Source: Opisthorchis felineus (lineage: Eukaryota; Platyhelminthes; Trematoda; Opisthorchiida; Opisthorchiidae). From it: 64,000 bases of DNA. Shown here piece by piece: positions 46,814 to 61,330 of this stretch (the first letter of the stretch is position 1; the number at the start of each line of letters is the position of its first letter). The stretch spans positions 304,523-368,522 of the forward strand of contig SJOL01007501.1 of the NCBI GenBank assembly GCA_004794785.1. Direction: 5' to 3'. The translations under genes were made by a program, and so were the position numbers. The notes beneath the pieces are model-generated. The model saw nothing but the letters and a program-made list of their open reading frames with translations, made no database searches and was not told where the DNA came from.

Positions 46814-47771
46814 GTGAGTCCAGCATCCATTCTCGTTCGATTTTATGCTAATAAAGCCCAGCTCTTTCCTGTTTTCTCTCGATTGTATTGTACTCTTTTC
46901 GCCACTTACTTTATTCCACTACATTGTCCAAAATCTCGTTTGCTCGGGGTGAACCCACCCAAATGATAAGGAAAAGACATTCCTGAAAGCATGACATACC
47001 ATAACCAAATTAGGATTTTTGAAAAAAAACATCACAGCTCAGATACATGTAGAAGGACCCCAGTCGGTCCAATTCAGAATGCGGTTCATTCTGAGGCTGA
47101 CGACAGCAATTAGTCGAAGGCTATTCACATTATCCCGACAAGTTGACACTAGCAAAACTCGTGTTTTTCTTTCACAGTATTCCTTACGTCTCGAATTTTG
47201 GTCAACCTGTAGCAACTAGTGAGACGAACACCGCTAATTCGTGCTAAATGAATCATTCCTTCCAGATAAGGCATTTCTCCTCAGATGGACATCACTGGAA
47301 TGCTGCATGGTAAATAATGAATAAGCAACTTTGCCGTTTTTTCCATCCGCCAGTCGCACCTGCAAGTGACACGGGCTTTCAGAGCTAGAAAAGTAGTTTT
47401 CCTTCTCAAAAATATTTTTTCTACACACAGAGAGCAGATCCTGTCATAATCAGAAAATCCGTAGAATGTCAATGTTTACGGCCTCTTGAGTTCACACCAC
47501 AGTCGTCACGCCTCTGTTGCATAAACGCATTTCCTTTTGCCAAGTGTCTGTGTGTGTTCTGTAAACATCTACACCCATCCGGGGATGAAGCTTTCGCGTC
47601 GGACAATATTTCTACTTCCCTGTGTTAGTGTGAAACAGTTTGGTGACTGCTAAATTGCCATGGAATGGACGGATGAAATTTTCCATTGAGTTCTGAAACA
47701 AGGGAAACGTAACGAGTTAGTTTTACTAAGTATCTTCGTACGTACGTTCTCAGTTTACAGTTACCGTCCTA

Positions 47772-47800
47772 ATCGTCATCACCATCGTCATCGCCATCAA
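47772..47800 (+). repeat. Imperfect ATC/GTC trinucleotide repeat
   Basis: ATCGTCATCACCATCGTCAT followed by CGCCATCAA. A similar short run (TTCGTCATCATCGTCATCAT) lies at about 51858-51877. Confidence 0.75.
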
Positions 47801-49869
47801 TTTTCGCTTTGAAGCCTATCCGCCTGCAACTGGTTTCTGAAGGTAAATAAACACAGGAGCAAGGATGCTTCACGGGCTGGAACCAGAAAACGAAGCTCCC
47901 TGGGATGATCCTACAGTTAACTGATACTAGCTGCAACATTTATTTTCATAACAAAAGTACCTTTAACAGTTGATATTGGCTGTCTCCTGGCTCCATACCC
48001 GGTAGACGTCATCCGTAAATATTACTGGGCGGTCAGGGCTGTCATGTCTCGTTCGGGTTTCGCTAGAGCTCCACCACCATTTATCAGTCTGACCAACGCT
48101 CTTCGATATTCAAAGAATACGATATGGCCAGAAAATCCCACACACCTTCATCAGATCAGGTATGATGATCAGGTATGCATTAGGTCCACGACTTCATTAC
48201 TGATCCGGCCAGTTAGTCTGATGAGGACCAGCTGTTGGAGTCAAAACTAGTCGGAAGCCGAAAACCTATATGCAATTTTACGGACAGGCTAAGCTCTGAG
48301 TCCTGGAGAACGACTAAGTACAGGTGCGTCTAAATCTGGGCGTTTGTTCGACAAAGCAATGGCTATGCTTCAGCTATTGTTGTTCCTCATTGTATACTAT
48401 CTGGTGGAATGAACCAACGTCCTTCTGACAGCGACCTCCTTCTGAGGGATATCCACTTTCCCCGGACCTGGGATTTCGTTTCTCTAACTCCCACGCATGC
48501 ATTCCACATTGCCGCTGTGAGTTCTTTTTGCGTCAGGTCAAACTGATTCCTTAAACAGCAGCTTTGTGCTCCTTTGTTTGCTGCTTGATGTCACCTGTTG
48601 TTGTGGCCCGGCCTACTGTGGTGTGAACTATCCGTCTTCAAATTCTTACATAAGTATGTCGATGGGTAGATGCATTCAATATGTCCTATCAGTAAAAGTC
48701 TGTCGGTTCTCAAGGCACACATGGCTAGGGGTAAAAAACTGCAAAGCAGAACACCATAGAAGCCATTAGATGCAAAAGAGCGGGGTTAGAAATCTCAAGA
48801 TTGGTGGGATAAGGAGCTAAAAACCTACTCTGAATAGTTCGAAGTAAACTGGTATTGGTCAGGCCATGTCTACTTTCTTGCACTCAGTCCTGGGCGTACT
48901 GAGTCACCAGGTGAGTCTACGTTGCCATTTATCACATTTGCATGTATGTACGTACAATCCCTCGACAAAAAACTTCCCCGAGAGAAGACACCCCCAGTTA
49001 AGATTATTTCACTTCCGGTCGCTTGATATCGGTAAGTTTTGAGAGGCCACCCTCAACTCCCAATAAAGAGCACCCCACTTCTCAGCAAAGATCAGGATGC
49101 AAAATTTGTTTTTGCGTTTCCCACACATTGAGGTGATGCCATGTAGGTTCGTGACAAACCCGCAGTGTACGCGTTTGGCAACAGCGTTTTTTAGGTTCTT
49201 AAACATGGTTTTTTCAGTAAGATGACCCCTGAATAGTGCAGTAGTCCCTCAATAACAGACCTCTCCCAAGGGAAATTTAGTCACCTGAAAGGCTTACAGT
49301 AGAATTCCCCGTCATCCATGATTTACTGCTGACATCGAAGTCCAGTCTGCGGCCTGCTGAAATTTGGAAACCTTAAAGTGTACATAGCGCCGAAACAAAC
49401 ATGAGAAACGCAGTAGGGTTCTATAATTAGCTAGTTTATAGATTCATTCCATTCGTAGCAGAACTTCTGGATGTTTGTGTAGGCCAGTTTTTCTGAAACT
49501 TTCCGGCTCATTAAATTTTAGCGCACAGCGTACGACGCCATCGCCCTTCACTTCATCCAGTCTACATAAACAGTAGGAACAAGATCGTTAGAAAACCTCG
49601 CAAATCACTATAATGGCAATTGTTAAACTCCAGTTCTGTCAGAGGGACACCTTCGAATATAGGCTGGGATACAGTTCGGGGGTTCTGAAATAACGAGTTG
49701 GAACTTCATACATTTTCAGATGCAAAGGCAGAGCGAATAATGTGTCGCCAAACGCACCAGAAGTTCGATGTTGGATCAGCTATTGTCTTCGTCACTGATA
49801 TTATATTGTGAAATGAAGGTCTATTCGTCACTTATTGACGAATGAGTGTGCTCCGAATGTGCTAGCGTG

Positions 49870-49892
49870 AGTCCGTTGAGGACAAACGGACT
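49870..49892 (+). other. Hairpin resembling a decayed hammerhead core
   Basis: AGTCCGTT (49870-49877) pairs with AACGGACT (49885-49892). Alternatively GTCC pairs with GGAC around GTTGA, followed by AAAC. This recalls the classic hammerhead order GAGTCC-loop-GGAC-GAAAC, but the first box reads CTAGCGTGAG and one G of GAAAC is missing. A separate perfect hairpin, ATTCGTCA/TGACGAAT, lies at 49823-49843. Confidence 0.3.
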
Positions 49893-52800
49893 TAGATCAT
49901 CCTGTCTCGTCAACACATGTAAGAACTGCAATTCGCAGATTCACTACTGTAAGCGAAGTTGCATGTAGGCATTGTCTTCAGCTATAATGCCTATCTTGAA
50001 GCTGTGCCCATAGCAACCCAAAACAGGCATCTTGTTACCCAGGTGCACTGACATATGAATACTTCATAAATGCGACCAAACGACGCGTTATTGATCCCCA
50101 CTTATATTTCCATCACCTTGATAGCTTGAGAGTTTCAGATACCTGATGTGTCTGTCCGCAACAGATGATCGGTCCCACATAGACAGACCCTCCAAATAAA
50201 ACCAATGGGGTGGTCCCCTGAGTGGTCTTTGTTTGGAGGACTACTGTATATGCATAGTTCTTCTTTTACCCACTTGTGGTCCGTTCACAATGGCACGTCC
50301 ATGAGAATCACTTTTTGATTGTGTCGTTCCAATACATTGACGAAACTGTTGCTCGCATGTGTCAAAAATTTCATTAAGCTTGATTAAGGTTCCAAATGTT
50401 GCGCTCTCGATCTTTGAGGCTCCCACTAGCAACTCGAAACAGCACTGCTGGAGCAAACGTAACCATTATGGTCTCTTTTTTATGACTCAGGCCTACGTAG
50501 AACATTACACACTAAGTGAAGTGTACCATTTTTATATGGAACGTTTGATTTACTCAGTTTTGTTTGTTCTACACAGAGCTGGAGCACCATACCATAAACA
50601 CAAGCGATCGCCTCTACCCATCACCTGCGTGAAACGGGTAGATATGATGCGTTCGTAAATTACGAGGATGTTGTATCTGGTCCCTACTGATTAGTAAGCC
50701 GTTTCTAAATGAATGACTCACCCCTATACAGTGAAGAACGTTTAAAATCACTGAGGCGCGAAACCCTCTAATTTTGGACATTAAGCCTTCTCCTTAGATT
50801 TCTGATAAACAAATCCACTGGTATCACCAGTATATCTCATTGGTTGAGCATCCACGCAAATTATTGTTGAATAATCAATCGAGCCAAGAATACTGACACC
50901 TGATTCGCCATATTGTGAAGCAGGGAATGCCGATTGGGCGCGCGCACATAGATAGTGATGCGCAGACAACACTCACAGTTATTACTATGTCTGGACGACG
51001 AGAGTCTTTACTACTCATTGGTCGTGGGAGTCATAGTGAGTTGTGGGAGCGTACAGTTGAAACGGGCGGTTCCCCAGCTGTCTAAGGGGATGTATACTTA
51101 TTATCCCAGCCTAATGTGGACGCTTTAGATAAACGAAAATTTGGAAAGAAATAGAAAGGGTAGGACGCCGTTCAAACGGTTTAGGTCGATAACAGCCCTA
51201 AGTTTATTGTTTAGCACCTAGTGTAAGCATTTCAGTTTCCTGGGCACATAAAAACCCGAAAAGCACCATGATGAACTTACAGAACTATCCTGGTCAACCA
51301 AATACTCCATATGCGACCACCCATTCATTCCAATCGACACGGCGACATTTTACGAATCCCGCATACCGACGAACAAAGCGGCCTAAAGTTTAAGCCCACG
51401 TGTTCCCTGATTGATTAAAGCGTTAGCTGTCTATATTGGTCTTTCTTGTACTGGTTGGTAATGTTACCCCTAAGTCGTTTTTTTCTTGATTTCTGAATTT
51501 CAAACATACACGTCTTTGAAGTCGATCGTTAACCCCACCATACTCACTGGCTTCTCTCCGGCCCTCATAGATTTCCCGAACACTATTAGATCAACTGATC
51601 GGCAAAAAACCCGTATTGTGAAATTTCACGCAACAACGGATTGGCGAAAAGGACGTAGCGCTTAATTCACAAAACAGTCTTCCTTAGATGTATGCAAGGG
51701 AATACACTTTTTAGTAATTAATTAAAACAAACACAAGTAACTTGGGGCTCCTAACAAAGTAGCCTGAACAGGGTCAGCCTTTGTCCGTTCGCCAAGCCCT
51801 GGGCTGCCTGGTTGAACTGGGCCTATTTCCAGGGCATCCATTGAACCAACGGCCGTCTTCGTCATCATCGTCATCATTATCATAGCCAACAACACTGAGG
51901 CTTCATTGCTGTACATCGACAAAGTTTATTTATATTTAGTTCTTTAAAGTGAACAGGAAAGAGTGGGTGAGGGATTAACCTGGTACTGGCCTACTGTGAG
52001 CAGTCTGAGGTGTCTACAACTCAAAACATTCAGTCGGACATTATGAGACCAAAGTGATATTACGAAAGCTAGTAACATTGATTAGCCTCCATTTCTTGCA
52101 GTGTCCCTATCGAAGTATATATAGGTCACGGGACACTATCCTGCAAATTGGACCGCACCGGCGACACGTAAGCTGTTTCTTCCATTTCCATAAAGTCACT
52201 CGTTGATCACCCTACCATTTGCGTCATTCTGAAGGAGACACGGAGAACAACACTTGTCTCGGTAGAAGATGTTCCAGCGTACGTAGCACATAGCCGAGTC
52301 ACCGTGGTTGATGGTACATGACCTTTTCCGCGACTGAAGTACGCTCTGTACAACCAAATACCCATTTTCTAATGGCCTTGTTAAAAATTCATTGACGCTA
52401 TCCGCCAACAGCAACGCTTCTGATACATCAATGGTCAAAAACCTGAAGACACCTCGGGTCATCTCTCCCCAGTGGCCATGACTCGCAACCGTGCAACGAC
52501 ATATCCCTTACTATAACCTAGTACCAACCATTCAGACCCAGTGACCCAGTCACAAACCATCAGACTTACTCAACCATCATTGCTTCTTGCTTAGCAGCGT
52601 TGTTGGCTCATGCAAAGACTTAGCTACCTTTGTGTTTATGCTGTTACTGGCCCGTCACTTGCGATCTCAGCTTAACTCGGTGATTTTTGTAAGCCAAAAT
52701 GGAAGGGCGGTTAAATGCACGAATGATCCTTTAGTAGAAGAACCGGAATCAGTCAACCAACAGCGATGGTTCGCATCAGCAAACTATCCGTCATGGTGTC

Positions 52801-55800
52801 CATGCGACAGGTCATTCACTCACTGCATCAATTAGCCTGATCGCACTATTTCAAAATGGAATATCCGTCATTTGGTCGTTTAAGATGCTTTTCCTTCATG
52901 TATCAATACCCACATTATACGCCAGTATCGTACAGTGATCAGACGAGCTGCTCCGCTTTCCCATTGATTTCCACGTGGTTGCTCTGCTCCACTCGGCCAC
53001 ATGTCAACATCATTGACAGCTACACACCAGTGGTATATACTGGCATGAATGTATGGAGAAAAGTACCCTGGTGGAAGGTGGGAACAACAAAGAGGTGCGA
53101 GAAAGAGCAGCTAGGGAGAACGACCACCAACAGGTTGCCTAAATCTCGGAACAGCAAGCGCATTTAAAAATCACAGTGGAGTAAGACGCCATCTGTGAGA
53201 TTGAGTCAAAGTTCCTTGTCAGCTTCATCCAACGATACCCTAGCCTGCATAGATGAACTTTAACATTCGTAGTATTCTGGTCACTTAGTTCGGTTACTTG
53301 CCGCCTCCTGTGTTATTCCTAACCACGTGGAAGTAGAATCCAAAAGAGACCCAATTAGGAATGCGTGAACATCACGGCGCACTGAGTTTGACGGCGGTAT
53401 TCTTTATTTCAAGTTATCACATCATAAGCTTCCCGTACTTAATCGTAGCAAGACAACTATTTGTGGAAACACAGCTTTTCAAACATGAAAATGTCTATTT
53501 GTATCCACCTTGAATCTTTAGATGGTCAGAACAAGTTATGCTAACCTTTATGCTACGCTTTTGTGCTTGTAAGCTCCACGGAATTTTTTTAGGAGTCTGG
53601 AGACAGTTGTCTCTTCTTCCTTGTTGCATTGCCTATCAAACGAGTGCAGCACGGTTCGCGCCATCACAAGTGGTTTTTGATCAAGTCATTGTCCTACATT
53701 TTGATACCACCTGCATCAAAATCACTGTCAGCGAACGTCAAAGGTGGACAAACAATTCGTGTGTCCGTTACTCAAATTTATCCCTTTTAACAATAGTGAA
53801 ATATTGTCACTGGGTGATTTATAGTACGGTCCGATTGAAGCGTGCTTAGAATAAGTAGTGCGAAGCTCACTATGTTTGTCCACACAGAAGTAGAACGAAT
53901 TTGTAACTGCATTTTTGGATGTGGAAACAAATTTTACACTTTATTTGTTTGTGAATAGCTCTCGCCTGAGTTATAAATGTGGGGACTTGAGAACTTCATC
54001 TAGGTTATCTGATAGCTCTTCTCCATCTCGCTGATGACAGGATGCATACCGACGGTTTTCTAACTTACAGTTTACATTGGTCTGTTTGTTGCGGAGACCT
54101 GTTAAGATGAAAGGGAGTGAGAGCCGCATGCTCGTGAGTGGGCATATCACCTTCTACCCTCTCTCATTCTCAAGTTTTCAGTATGTGTATGAAGCCATTT
54201 GTATCCTTATAGAACTCGGACTCAGACATCGGTCGAATCTGGGATGTGTATCATGTGAAAAGGGCAAGTGACATGCAAGGTATTTAGCGAGTTGCCACGA
54301 AGTTGTACGCTCAACCGTGGTTGCCTAAAGAACGATAAATTGTGAGCTACCGATACTACAATAGGAGGTTGGATAGTGTAGCTGTCTGCGAAAGTCCATA
54401 GGTAAGAACGTTCTGAAGTCGAGTTGAATAGAAACGGCAGAAGACCGCACGTCTGTGGATATGGCTTGTGATGGTGCACCATCCTTGTTTTTTATAGTCC
54501 AATTTTTACATAACTTGCAACGTTGTACTGACCCACCGCATGTGCATACACGTTACTTTGCTGTCCAGCTGCAAACTCCGGCGGCGCAGTTTTAGGGGAA
54601 TATTCTTTTATACCGGTGAGTCCGCCGATTGCCGAAAATTCGTTCCAGTTGTCTTTCATCGCACCTCACAAAACTGATTATTTTGGGATGAAAGTCCAGA
54701 GTGTCTGCTCAGCTGGTGACTTGTGGTAGTTCAGATAACAGAAAAATAGAAAACATTTCTTACGTTCCTATAATGTGAACGGGATTGCGCAGCGTAATTT
54801 TTACGGAAAACCAGAGATTAGTCTAGCCAGCCAAACAATTCGTGTGTTCCTTGCTTCTTTTTGAGTACAATATTCACTCCTTCCCTCTTCGTCACATCGA
54901 TTTTTGTATCTTCGTCAGACAGGCCACGACAACCGAACTCTCGGGGGATTTACACCGATTTCGCTAGACCACTCGGGTATCTCAGTGATTTAAACTACAC
55001 AGTCCCAATTGCAATAGGGTGGCATGTCTAGTCGAAGTCACCTTCACGAGTTCAGCCTAACAAACTTATCAGACCGAAGCATATTGGACTGATCACGTTG
55101 ATTTCAACTTTGGTTGGTAAAGGAAGAACAGAATTAACAGAATTAATTAATTTCCTCTCAAGGGTAAGATGTCTTTTACTATCTTCAGCGAGTCTACCTG
55201 TCTTCCGAGAGGTCACCCAGTAAACCTTGGTTAACGGGGAATGCAGCTGAGTTTTTGGGAAGAGTATTTTTCATATTCCATGCTTTGAAGTTTCCAATGT
55301 ATGGTTGGATTTTCTGAGTCCACTGAAAACCCTAACAGTTGTAGAAAGGTAATAGGATCTAGATCTTGGGCGAAGTTGGTTGGTTGTGATCTCCGAGACA
55401 GCAACTAGCTGACAGTTTTCTGCATTGTTCTCAGTTTTAGCCCCAAGTTTAGTTAAACATAGTCTTTGGAGTCGACAAGTAACTGTTTTGTTTCGTTAAA
55501 GACCACAGGTCAGTGGGTTTGTAAGCCTCATTGTCACAAAGTTTGCAGGGACCAAACAAAGAATGTGATTAAAAAACGTGAGTACGACTGTTACCCATCA
55601 GTTACACAACTATTTTACAAAGGTTGCTTGTTTGAGTTAAAGTTACCAAAGGAAAGTATCCAAAATCTCAAAAAAATTGAATGAACGAGATGCGTTTTCA
55701 GTCGACTGTGAATATGATGAAGCCAGTTCAGCTTGTTGGCTATGAAACGGATAGGGTTCTGGTGTAGGTTGAATTGAAGGCTCAAGTACACACATTATCT

Positions 55801-57394
55801 AACGGACTTACGCCTGTGTTGGACCTAAACCGCCGAATTCTTGCGTGCTAGAAAGGTGTCCCATTGCCTGAAATACCGAAGACGTGATCATGTTCACACT
55901 CGTGCAATTGGACCTGTGCCTTATCAAAGACTGCTCGGATGATAACTCTCAATGCCTCTAGATAGTATCGTGTAATTTCAACAGTAGAACAGAGTTTGGT
56001 ATGTAGATGGCGTTGAAATAAATTTTTGGAAAGTTTAGAGGAATTCGGTGCGTTTCGAATGAAAACTTCACATCAGGCTATTTTCCTGCCGCTTATGAAG
56101 TGAAAAATTCATCAATTCAAAATTCGCCTTGATTAGTGCAGCGTGATACAAGAAACTGGGACTGCAGTCTCCTAAACTGTCGCACGGTGGAGGTCACTTT
56201 GTGGCTCTCAAACATTTGAAATTTTCCGCTACCTCTTACTGCTTTTTAATCCCTCAGTTAAAAATTTGCTTCATACTAACTGTAGCTCCGAGCGAGGAGA
56301 GTTGTCTAGGTAATGATGTGTGGTTGACCTTCTAGAACAACATTAGTACATTCATAACCATGTATTGTAACGTTCTTCACTCTGAACTTCACTGAGCTAC
56401 CCACTGGCCGAGCGACTCACGGCTTTAAGTCACAGACAGTCACGTTGAGTAGACTAACGGCTGTTTTCTTGGAAAGAAGAAACTGTGTCCAACACACACT
56501 GTCAATGGACGAACCGGAAAAAAATAACAAAACTATTGAATAAAAAACATCCGATGTGGTAATCAAGTGCAACACATAACAAGACCAACGAAATGATTTG
56601 CAAGCTTCTTTCCAGTTGAGCAACCAAACAGGCTAAGGAAACACAAGCATTGCGAGGCAAACTAAACAAGCTACTGTGCGTTGACGATGTTATCACCGTG
56701 GCGTTATCAGGGTCAGACCCGACAAACAGATGAACAACCAATAGGAACATCTTGTCTACTAGGCACTAGTGAAGACCAATTTTCTGCTGACAAAAACTCT
56801 GCCGAAAAAAAAGCGAGGCTGCGAAAATCCCTCTATTTCTTGAGTTAAACATCAACATTTTAAACCCGTATGGCTGAAATGAGCTGAGCAAACAAACATC
56901 GATCGACTACTTAGAAGTTTCGTGATTATCTGTTTTACCTGCCTTGCGTCACGCTTCGCTCAAGTATCTACCCGGTTATTTGGCACACGCTTAGCCTTGC
57001 AACCTTATCCCCTCCGTGAAACTACAATACCAGTTAATCGTAGTTTCTGTTTGCCGCACACCTACGGGAAAAGTGGGCAAAGACGAAAAGTCCGGCTACC
57101 CAGCCTAAACAGAACTCCACCCTACCTTGTAGCTGTGCAAACAGCAACCGTGTTACTGGAATTATTAATCAAACAGTTGCACGTTTGATCAGTTGACAAA
57201 TCGAATTTGCTGAACTCCGACAGGTGCTTCTTACTTTAAAGAAAGGTTGTGGTAATGTATCAGTTATTGGGCTATTTTTAGATGTGTCTATTTCGACTAT
57301 CTAACCAGGTAGTATAAATGCCGTGACAATCAATTTCTTACAGTTGAATAGATTACGTTTACCATTGTGCTGAACCAAACAGTTATAAAAACAC

Positions 57395-57550
57395 TCAAAA
57401 TAATGGTAGTTCGGGTACGCATGTTGGTTTGTGATCAGGTGGCTGTTGATCTGTTCGTCGAGTACGGCAATAGACTTGCAAATGCTTCGAGTACGCACTC
57501 GCCAAGCTCGGTGAACAGACAAACAGCCGGCTGGTCGACAACCGGAAAAA
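57395..57550. mobile_element. Near-palindromic remnant of two Penelope-like pseudo-LTR ends
   Basis: The left half (minus orientation) has AATGGTAGTTCGGGTACGCA (tail), TGATCAGGTGGCTGTTGATC, TTCGTCGAGTACGGCAATAG and CTTGCAAATGCTTCGAG. The right half (plus orientation) has GCACTCGCCAAGCTCGGTG, ACAGACAAACAGCC and GGTCGACAACC. They join near 57490-57495, so the hammerhead cores are deleted. The outer sequences still pair as an imperfect palindrome. Confidence 0.6.
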
Positions 57551-60500
57551 CTGCTCCCCAAGTTAATTATACAGCACAATGTATCTGGTAACTTGGCTAC
57601 TCCAAAAATAAGCCCGTCTGCGTTCCCCGTCAGCCATGAGTGATGGCGTCACCTTCCACAATGAACCAACCAGGGGTGTCTGTATAAGCCCCCTCTCCAG
57701 GCTGATCACTCTTGAGGGACTAGTTCCTTCATTAAGATCATTGCTGGATAGCTCTCGTGAGCCTTAGACAAAGAGTACATTAACGATCCACGACCATTTG
57801 AATAAAGTCTTTAAATATGCTTTCGGATGTCATCTGCATATCACCATGTCCTCATGATCATGTTTTATAAGCGGCACTGTTCGAAACCAGTGTTTCGGAA
57901 GGGTCAACAGGTGTCAGAAAGTGTTCACTTTTATGGATGGTTTTGATAGAATTAAGTACTCTTCCCGCCTCCCGTAATTTCGGTTCGAGTTGCCATGCGT
58001 ATATGAGCTAAACAGCGGCTATTGCGTGGGTTTGCAACACACCGCCCACGTACATTTCAGCTTGATTTAGTGGAACCACTAATCGTACTTCTGAAAGTAG
58101 ACCAACCACAGTGGTTCTTTTAGCACAATCGAAACCGTACTACCAATAACGTACACCCGCTCGACCATAGGTGTTTTACTATATGATCCAATTAGAAGTC
58201 GGTTTAGACTGTAGTAGGTGAGGAGATTTTTGAGGTTTATTTGTACTCCATCCTAAAATTCGAGTCACTTTCCACCGAAAATCCTAGAAGTTCTGTGCGG
58301 CCGTTTAATCCTTGTCAGCAATTCTCGGCAATGCCAATCTTACAAAACTCGAAGGTACTTGGAACCAGAGACCATCTGGTTAGTGGTTGAGTACTCTACC
58401 ATTTGACCGCGAGTTGATTCAGGTGACATGAACCGCGTCAGTGAAACTGTCCCAGGTGAACGTGAATCACACTGTTAACCAACAAGTTGTGACCTACACA
58501 GTATCACAAATGCAAATATCATCCGTAATGTGTAAAACACTTTAAATATGGTTTTGCCACTTCAAGATAGCGATTGTGATAGGTGGGATCCTGCTTCTTA
58601 ATAATGAAATGAAACCATCAGAACGGTGCTCATGTTTGGGGGGATTTCTTAACAGACCATACTTGTCACGAGATTCCGTTATGTACTCTCCAGGGGGTGA
58701 GTCTCGCCGGTGGTCTTGACGTCATAGACTATTATCTCGTAACATAATACAACACCGTATATTATATTATGCATACGAAATGGTGAGTCATGCAACGCGC
58801 TTTAGCGTTAAAATAAGAGGAAACCACATTTGTGAACTACGCTTAAATGTCGAGCCCCAGAAGAGACATAAACAGTTGTTCCTTCTGGATGATCCGGGGA
58901 AAATTTTCCGTTTTTCTTACGGAAACAAAGTTCTCTTATTTCTTGAAACCAGGTCACACTCCGTTTTAAACATTGGAAAGAGAAATTGGGACTCCAGAAA
59001 CGGGGTTTTTTAGTTGACGTAACAATGCGATCGAAAAACGAATCAAGTATTTCAAATACGTAAATGCTTTCATCTTGTCACCATTCTTTCTGATTGAAGG
59101 CTTCTCATGTTTGGGAATTATTTTTTGGAATTTGAACCTTCCCGTGAATAATCGCTTTCCTCCCTTTCCTTCCTCGCACATCAGACTTCAGACCTTCCTC
59201 ACCGTGTGCGCATTGCTATTCGGAAGCTTTGAAGCGCGTTTCCTTTCGCTAATCCATGGTTGACGTGTTAAGAATAGGAATTTTAATGAATTCTGTGCCC
59301 GATTGGCAGTGGTATGAATTTAGATTTTTTTTGCGAATACGTTGTTCACCGCCAGAAACCGGCTTGGGTCTGACCTATAAGAACAACAAACTTTTACGCA
59401 CTGGTACGGATTCAGTCCCCTGTTGGATGGTACTTCCGAATGTCTTCTCTGTATTTAGGGACAGGTTTCTTATCGTTTGAATAACTCAGATAAACTAACG
59501 TGAGTTGTATGTCAGAGGAAAACAGTCATAAGGAAACAAGGCTGACAACATATATTCGGGTCTTCATCTACTGATCTACCAAAGATGAAGTTTAAGTATG
59601 ACGAGGAAGGTGCATGTGAACTAAGGTGAGAGGTGTTCAGACGGAAAACAAAGTGACGCAGAAGTAGAGATAAGTACGTTCCAAGGACATTGACTAAATC
59701 AGCTATTGTACGGGGAGGCATACAGACATACATAAGGTCACATCCGTCACTATCAGCTTGATCTTCTCGAGCAGCATTCGCTATTCGTCACAAGGGCGAC
59801 TGTAACACCAACTCGGATCGTTTCTGTACACGCAGACCTGGGGCAGCTCTCTGATGGCTGTGGTCTTCGAGGTTGCCAGAATAAGTATACGATAGTCAGG
59901 TAACCCGTTCAGGAGTGTGGACACATGTTTTGGGTATACTGCATGACTAATGCTGATCATTTTCATTGTAACTGTACAGTAAAACACTCTTGGTAACCCC
60001 TGAGTGTTCTTCCGTTATTATGGATGATCTTCTTGCGCACGGTAAACACAGGCTTTGTCGCCGACGCATCTGAACGAACAAACTACGAAGAATTGGTAAG
60101 CACGCTAGAACTGATATGCATTACCCGTCAGACTGAAGCTCCCAAATACGAAATGTAGTTCAGCAGCTCACGTCAGACTAGAGGTAGCGAGTGGTGTTGC
60201 AGCTTAATCACCGTGGAAAACGAATCATCCGAGAGGTTATTTTGTTCAGAGCGCGTTCCGGGTAATCCTCCTCCCGAAGACTATTACAAACAGACATTTA
60301 TTTATTTCAGGGCGTCTCAGTTGAACAGAACTTTCTGAATCTAGTGTATAGACGTTTGAAATATATGTTTTTCTCTCGAGCGAGAAAATCTTTTAAATCT
60401 ACCATACTTTTCCCAGTTACTTGAACATTGGATTGGTCAGTCATGCAGCTAGACTGTTTAAGGGGCAGTTTTCCTCCAAACTTATTTTTCGAGTAAATTT

Positions 60501-60946
60501 ATTAGAATTGTGAGGTCCGTTAAGGACATCGATGCCGTCCTTGATGACCTTGATGTTCACCTAAACAAGAAGGCGTTTCAAACGCTCCTAAAGTCACTTG
60601 TTTTCACTTGACTCACTCCGCTTTCTCCCAGTTTGGAACATTATGGCCTATGTTGTTCTGATTCGATTCCATCTTTATGCACAACAACATTTGTTACTCA
60701 ACTTCTCAGGTCCAAAACGATATTCTTATTAATGTGCCAGTACAGATTGAGACGTTGCCACGACTTGCCATCGTTTTTCCGCTTGTAGTTCCACTTCCTT
60801 TTCTTTCTGACAACAAACCGAGCTTCTCCATCACAGCTGAACATCGCTTTCTTCCGATTGTGGTTCTTTCCAGTTGAATAGGTGACTTGGACCTTTCAAC
60901 CTGCCTCGTTTTTTGGCTTTTTCGGAAGCAAGGAACTTGGAAACAT

Positions 60947-61330
60947 TTCCTGGACATAAGTAATCCTCAAATACGAATTGTTTTGTGCCCGGACACTTTT
61001 CACTTGGCCCCAGAAATTTGTGTTGTGAACGTCAGACGATGTATAATCCAAAAACCTGCTTTTACTTTCGTTCGTCAAACTAGATCAGAAATAATACTCA
61101 GTGCACTTACGGTTGACTTTGAAGATAGAGCAGACTTAGTATAGACGTTATTGTCACCACCGATTTGCTTCCTCTATCGGGCAGCTACACTTAATTTCGC
61201 CTAAACCGTTACAAATGTGACCGTGAGACTATCACTTCCTGGACAAACGCATGCCTCAAATATGAATCAAACAAATCGTTTCGTGCCCGGCCACTTTCCA
61301 CTTGGCCCCAGCAAATTTTGTCGTGAGTAG
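60947..61330 (+). repeat. Tandem repeat, about 288-bp period, one and a third units
   Basis: TTCCTGGACATAAG at 60948 recurs as TTCCTGGACAAACG at 61236. Both are followed by CTCAAATA, TTTTGTGCCCGG/TTTCGTGCCCGG and CACTTGGCCCCAG. The second unit ends near 61330. A part of the unit recurs at 62462-62638. Confidence 0.65.

Noticed and set aside
48213..48250. CTGATGAGGACC ... GTCAAAAC as a possible hammerhead
   Set aside because: Stem II pairs only three bases, the GAAA box is CAAA, and no related copy with intact boxes is present in the window.
58380..58440. A tRNA-like A-box region (TTAGTGGTTGAGTACTC)
   Set aside because: There is no matching B box at the expected distance and no hammerhead-like core downstream.
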